Shown here piece by piece: positions 23,160 to 25,747 of a DNA stretch of 25,747 bases; positions within the stretch are counted from its first letter, which is position 1; the number at the start of each line of letters is the position of its first letter. Origin of the DNA: Flavobacterium sp. (GTDB lineage Bacteria > Bacteroidota > Bacteroidia > Flavobacteriales > Flavobacteriaceae); contig JASLDM010000025.1 of the NCBI GenBank assembly GCA_030151565.1, forward strand, positions 1 through 25,747. The letters run 5' to 3'. The position numbers and the translations under genes are program-made. A model generated the notes under the pieces. The model saw only the letters and a program-made list of their open reading frames with translations. It ran no database searches and had not been told where the DNA came from.

Positions 23160-24221
23160 TTAATTTAATATTTTCTTCATCGTTGTTGCCTTGTTCACCG
23201 TCTCATTAAATTCCGCTGTAGGATCACTTCCATCGGTAATACCACATCCTAAATAAAGCAACGCACGATGTTCTTGTAATTCCATACAGCGCAAATTGAC
23301 GTACAAATCTGTATTACCAACTTCTTTTGTCTCAAAATTATAATTTAATTCCCCTAGAAAACCCGCATAATAGGCTCTTTTATAGCCTTCTTCTGTTTCT
23401 ATAAAAGTACGTGCTGCAGCTTTGGGCATTCCACAAACAGCTGGAGTTGGGTGCAATACCTCTAAAACAGCTGCTAAAGTTGCTTCCTGATTCAAAGTAG
23501 CGGTTACATCTGTCCGTATATGCATTACTTTTCCTGCGCGCGCCGTAAAAGGTTCAGAAACCTGAATATCGCCTACAAAAGGTGTTAGTGAGTCCATGAT
23601 AAAATCGGTCACATAACGTTGCTCCTCTTGTTCTTTTTGTCCCCAATAAACCTCCTTTTTCCCGTGATTCACTTGAGTTCCAGCAAGAGCCATGGTAAAC
23701 AATTTTCCTTCTGATACTCGGAGTAATTGTTCTGGTGTTGCCCCCATCCACAACCCTATTTCAGGATGATAAAAAACAGAGCAAAAAGCAGTCGGATAGC
23801 TACTCTTGAGTTTTTTAAAAAGCGGTACTACCTCTACAGTTTCCAAAGGCACGACTTCTTGACGAGAAAGGACGACTTTTTCAAATTTATTTTGAGCAAT
23901 CGCCTCCAATCCTTTTTGCACAAGAGCTTCAAATGCCTGCTGTTCCACAGTTCCTGCTGTTGTAAGGCAATCCATTGATTCTGCCGTTGACAAGGTTTCA
24001 AAAGATTCTTGTATTACTATAGATTCGGCTGCGGGGATCAATACTTTAGGCCCTTTAGAAAAGGGTGCAAATACAAAACCTGAATCCGTAAAATCGGTTG
24101 TGGTATGCAAGTCAAAAGTGCGTTGAAAAACGCCAATAATCTGGTCTGAGTTTGCTTTGCTATAAATGGCAAAGGGTTTCTTTTGCTCCAATTGTTTGAT
24201 TAAGCAAGGAAATAAATACAT
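23160..24221 (-). CDS. menF: Isochorismate synthase (chorismate-binding enzyme)
   Basis: 353 residues, a member of the chorismate-utilising family (MenF/EntC/TrpE fold) at the short end of its range. It converts chorismate to isochorismate, the entry to menaquinone synthesis in the cytosol. The general base Lys is K115 (KVVLSR) and the general acid Glu E164 (GATPEQLL); their spacing of 49 is close to that of EntC K147 and E197. GT at 181-182, HIRTDVTA, HPTPAVCGMPK and GCGITDGSDPTAEF complete the active-site cleft. The hotdog thioesterase gene lies 8 bases upstream and bshB1 5 bases downstream. A siderophore (EntC-like) role is less likely, as no siderophore genes are present. Confidence 0.92.
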   Translation of the reverse strand: MYLFPCLIKQLEQKKPFAIYSKANSDQIIGVFQRTFDLHTTTDFTDSGFVFAPFSKGPKVLIPAAESIVIQESFETLSTAESMDCLTTAGTVEQQAFEALVQKGLEAIAQNKFEKVVLSRQEVVPLETVEVVPLFKKLKSSYPTAFCSVFYHPEIGLWMGATPEQLLRVSEGKLFTMALAGTQVNHGKKEVYWGQKEQEEQRYVTDFIMDSLTPFVGDIQVSEPFTARAGKVMHIRTDVTATLNQEATLAAVLEVLHPTPAVCGMPKAAARTFIETEEGYKRAYYAGFLGELNYNFETKEVGNTDLYVNLRCMELQEHRALLYLGCGITDGSDPTAEFNETVNKATTMKKILN

Positions 24222-24229
24222 ACGAAACC

Positions 24230-24649
24230 TTATTTATTGATAACGATATTCGTTATTTTACAAAGAGAGATTAACTGATCTTCTTCATCGGTAATGCGAA
24301 TTTCCCACAAATGCAATGTACGTCCTTTGTGGATGATTTTTGCCGTAGCATAAACCGTTCCTTCGCGTTTTGCTTTTAGGTGATTTGCTGCGATTTCAAT
24401 CCCTCGAACTTCTTGCTTCTCTGGATCGATAAACATAAAAGAAGCAGAACTTCCAACACTTTCTGCCAATGCTACAGAAGCCCCGCCATGTAAAAGTCCC
24501 ATCGGTTGGTGTACTCTTGGATTTACGGGCATTTTTGCTTTTAAATAGTCGTCGCCTATTTCAATAAACTCTATTTCCAAAGTTTCCATAAGCGTATTTT
24601 TACAAAACGTACGGCACTGTGCTAAAAACTGATCTTTATCTATCCCCAT
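24230..24649 (-). CDS. PaaI-family hotdog thioesterase, probable DHNA-CoA thioesterase
   Basis: 139 residues, a single hotdog domain. The active-site helix segment HQPMGLLHGGASVALAESVGSSAS contains H54-G55-G56 and the likely catalytic E63. Later strands (GTVYATAKIIHKGRTLHLWEIRI) fit the PaaI/YdiI subfamily. Placed 8 bases upstream of the isochorismate synthase gene, it is a good candidate for the 1,4-dihydroxy-2-naphthoyl-CoA thioesterase of menaquinone synthesis (MenI role); this is inferred from the neighbourhood and from YdiI-like features, since members of this family have many acyl-CoA substrates. It heads the operon, with a perfect -7 box upstream. Confidence 0.88.
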   Translation of the reverse strand: MGIDKDQFLAQCRTFCKNTLMETLEIEFIEIGDDYLKAKMPVNPRVHQPMGLLHGGASVALAESVGSSASFMFIDPEKQEVRGIEIAANHLKAKREGTVYATAKIIHKGRTLHLWEIRITDEEDQLISLCKITNIVINK

Positions 24650-24674
24650 GGTTTGATTTTTAATTGTTGTTCCT

Positions 24675-24682
24675 CAAAATTA
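24675..24682 (-). promoter_or_regulatory. -7 box of the thioesterase-menF-bshB1 operon
   Basis: TAATTTTG on the minus strand, a perfect TAnnTTTG, 25 bases before the thioesterase ATG. The -33 position holds only a T-run. Confidence 0.5.
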
Positions 24683-24734
24683 CTAAAAAAAGAACGAAGT
24701 GAAAAATCAATTAGGATAGTTTTAATCCTCGGTT

Positions 24735-25747
24735 TTAGAAAGAAGAAATCCCTTTTTTATAGGCTTCTAAAGCTCTTTCTCTGGCAAATTTATGTTCGAC
24801 CAATTCTGGATATTGAAAGGCATCTTCATAATCGGGATGCCATTTTTTTACATAAGCAAAGTCTTTATCAAACTTCTTGAGTTGCTCACTTGGATTAAAT
24901 ATGCGGAAATAAGGAGCAGCATCGCAGCCACATCCTGCCGCCCATTGCCAATTTCCATTATTTGCAGCTAAATCGTAATCGAGGAGTTTTTGTGCAAAAT
25001 AAGCTTCTCCCCAACGCCAATCTATCAATAGGTGTTTGGTCAGAAAACTAGCAACAACCATGCGTACGCGGTTATGCATAAAACCAGTTGCAAGGAGTTC
25101 GCGCATACCGGCGTCAACCATCGGATATCCCGTTTCGCCTTTACACCATTTCTCAAACTCTGCTTCCTTGTTTCGCCACTGTATAGCTTCGTATTTTGGT
25201 TTGAAACATTGCGTGACAACAGCCGGAAAGTGAAAGAGAATCTGCATAAAGAACTCACGCCAAATGAGTTCATTTAGCCACGTTTCGGAATGTAAAAGAG
25301 CGGCTGCAACACATTTTCGGATTGAAATAGTTCCAAAGCGTAAAGCAACCCCCAATCGTGAAGTCTGATCTAATCCAGGATAATCACGATTTGTGCTATA
25401 TGCACTAATGCGTGCTTCGTTTAACGTTGGTATTTCAAAAATTAAGTCTGTTTTTAGAAAACCCAGAGAATCCAAACTCGGCAAGGCTTCTTTGGTAGGA
25501 TAAAAAGGAGCCATATTAGCAGTAGAACTGCTGTAATCAGCCGCCAAAAGTTGCTTTTTCCATTGCTTGGAGTACGGCGTAAAAACGGTGTAAGGAGTTC
25601 CATCGGATTTGAGAACCTCCTCTTTTTCAAAAATAACTTGATCTTTAAAACTTTCAAAACCGATGCCTTGAGTCTGCAAAAAATCTTTAATCTCTACATC
25701 GCGCCGAATCGCTTGTGGTTCATAATCGTGATTACAAAATACTTTTT
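24735..25747 (-). CDS. Deoxyribodipyrimidine photolyase (cryptochrome/photolyase family), 5' end outside window
   Basis: The frame is open to the right edge; the last complete codons still match the photolyase N-terminal domain (FCNHDYEPQAIRRDVEIKDFL), so roughly 95 N-terminal residues are missing and the apparent TTG start at 25679 is not the real one. About 337 residues are visible. The FAD-binding C-terminal domain is clear: WLNELIWREFFMQILFHFP, KGETGYPMVDAGMRELLATG, MHNRVRMVVASFLTKHLLIDW, and ANNGNWQWAAGCGCDAAPYF, with RIFNPSEQLKKFD beyond. This is a class I CPD-photolyase pattern; it would use blue light and FADH- to split cyclobutane pyrimidine dimers. The thioesterase gene lies 85 bp downstream with its own promoter. 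A cryptochrome role cannot be excluded. Confidence 0.93.
   Translation of the reverse strand, partial: KVFCNHDYEPQAIRRDVEIKDFLQTQGIGFESFKDQVIFEKEEVLKSDGTPYTVFTPYSKQWKKQLLAADYSSSTANMAPFYPTKEALPSLDSLGFLKTDLIFEIPTLNEARISAYSTNRDYPGLDQTSRLGVALRFGTISIRKCVAAALLHSETWLNELIWREFFMQILFHFPAVVTQCFKPKYEAIQWRNKEAEFEKWCKGETGYPMVDAGMRELLATGFMHNRVRMVVASFLTKHLLIDWRWGEAYFAQKLLDYDLAANNGNWQWAAGCGCDAAPYFRIFNPSEQLKKFDKDFAYVKKWHPDYEDAFQYPELVEHKFARERALEAYKKGISSF

Noticed and set aside
24713..24729. AGGAT/ATCCT hairpin after the photolyase gene as terminator
   Set aside because: Only 5 bp with a weak, interrupted T-tract; too weak to call.

Overview
The window looks like ordinary chromosome from a low-GC member of the Flavobacteriaceae (Bacteroidota). 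The evidence is: a type B sorting domain of the type IX secretion system (CHU_C), many perfect or near-perfect TAnnTTTG -7 promoter boxes, a prolyl tripeptidyl peptidase resembling the Porphyromonas enzyme, a BshB1-type bacillithiol deacetylase, an A+T-rich base composition and few Shine-Dalgarno sequences. The genus cannot be fixed from the sequence; Myroides or Flavobacterium would fit.

Layout. 1-5617 (minus): two large secreted surface proteins. The first is a repeat protein (jelly-roll plus FN3 units of exactly 261 residues) that runs off the left edge. The second is a 976-residue adhesin-like protein with DUF11 repeats and a C-terminal T9SS sorting domain. 5989-7919: a secreted amidohydrolase (plus) converging on an ecotin-type protease inhibitor (minus), with a shared bidirectional terminator. 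8048-10816 (minus): prfA, pyrF and a substrate-binding-like protein without a signal peptide, with a terminator hairpin between prfA and pyrF. 10909-13517 (minus): YceI-like lipoprotein, PepD dipeptidase and a small 2Fe-2S protein, each followed by its own terminator. 13723-15255 (plus): thioredoxin-fold lipoprotein, two-CBS protein and VF530-type DNA-binding protein. 15542-20230: an SDR (minus), a prolyl tripeptidyl peptidase (plus), a TalC-type transaldolase (minus) and another SDR (minus). 20335-21641 (plus): M28 peptidase lipoprotein overlapping a small three-helix membrane protein. 21682-25747 (minus): pentapeptide-repeat protein, tRNA-His, bshB1, an isochorismate synthase, a hotdog thioesterase, and a photolyase cut by the right edge.

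How genes fit together. A theme is extracytoplasmic protein and peptide handling: amidohydrolase (Xaa-Pro dipeptidase-like), PtpA-like tripeptidyl peptidase, M28 peptidase, cytosolic PepD and the ecotin inhibitor. The thioesterase-menF-bshB1 operon joins menaquinone synthesis to bacillithiol synthesis. The prfA-pyrF-binding-protein run is a probable housekeeping operon.

I found no mobile element, CRISPR array, phage gene, toxin-antitoxin pair or recognisable defence system. The points most worth following are the near-identical 783-bp repeats with an abrupt divergence boundary, the terminator immediately before pyrF, the signal-less substrate-binding protein, the unusual ecotin reactive loop, and a pentapeptide gene with almost no room for its own promoter behind the tRNA-His terminator.
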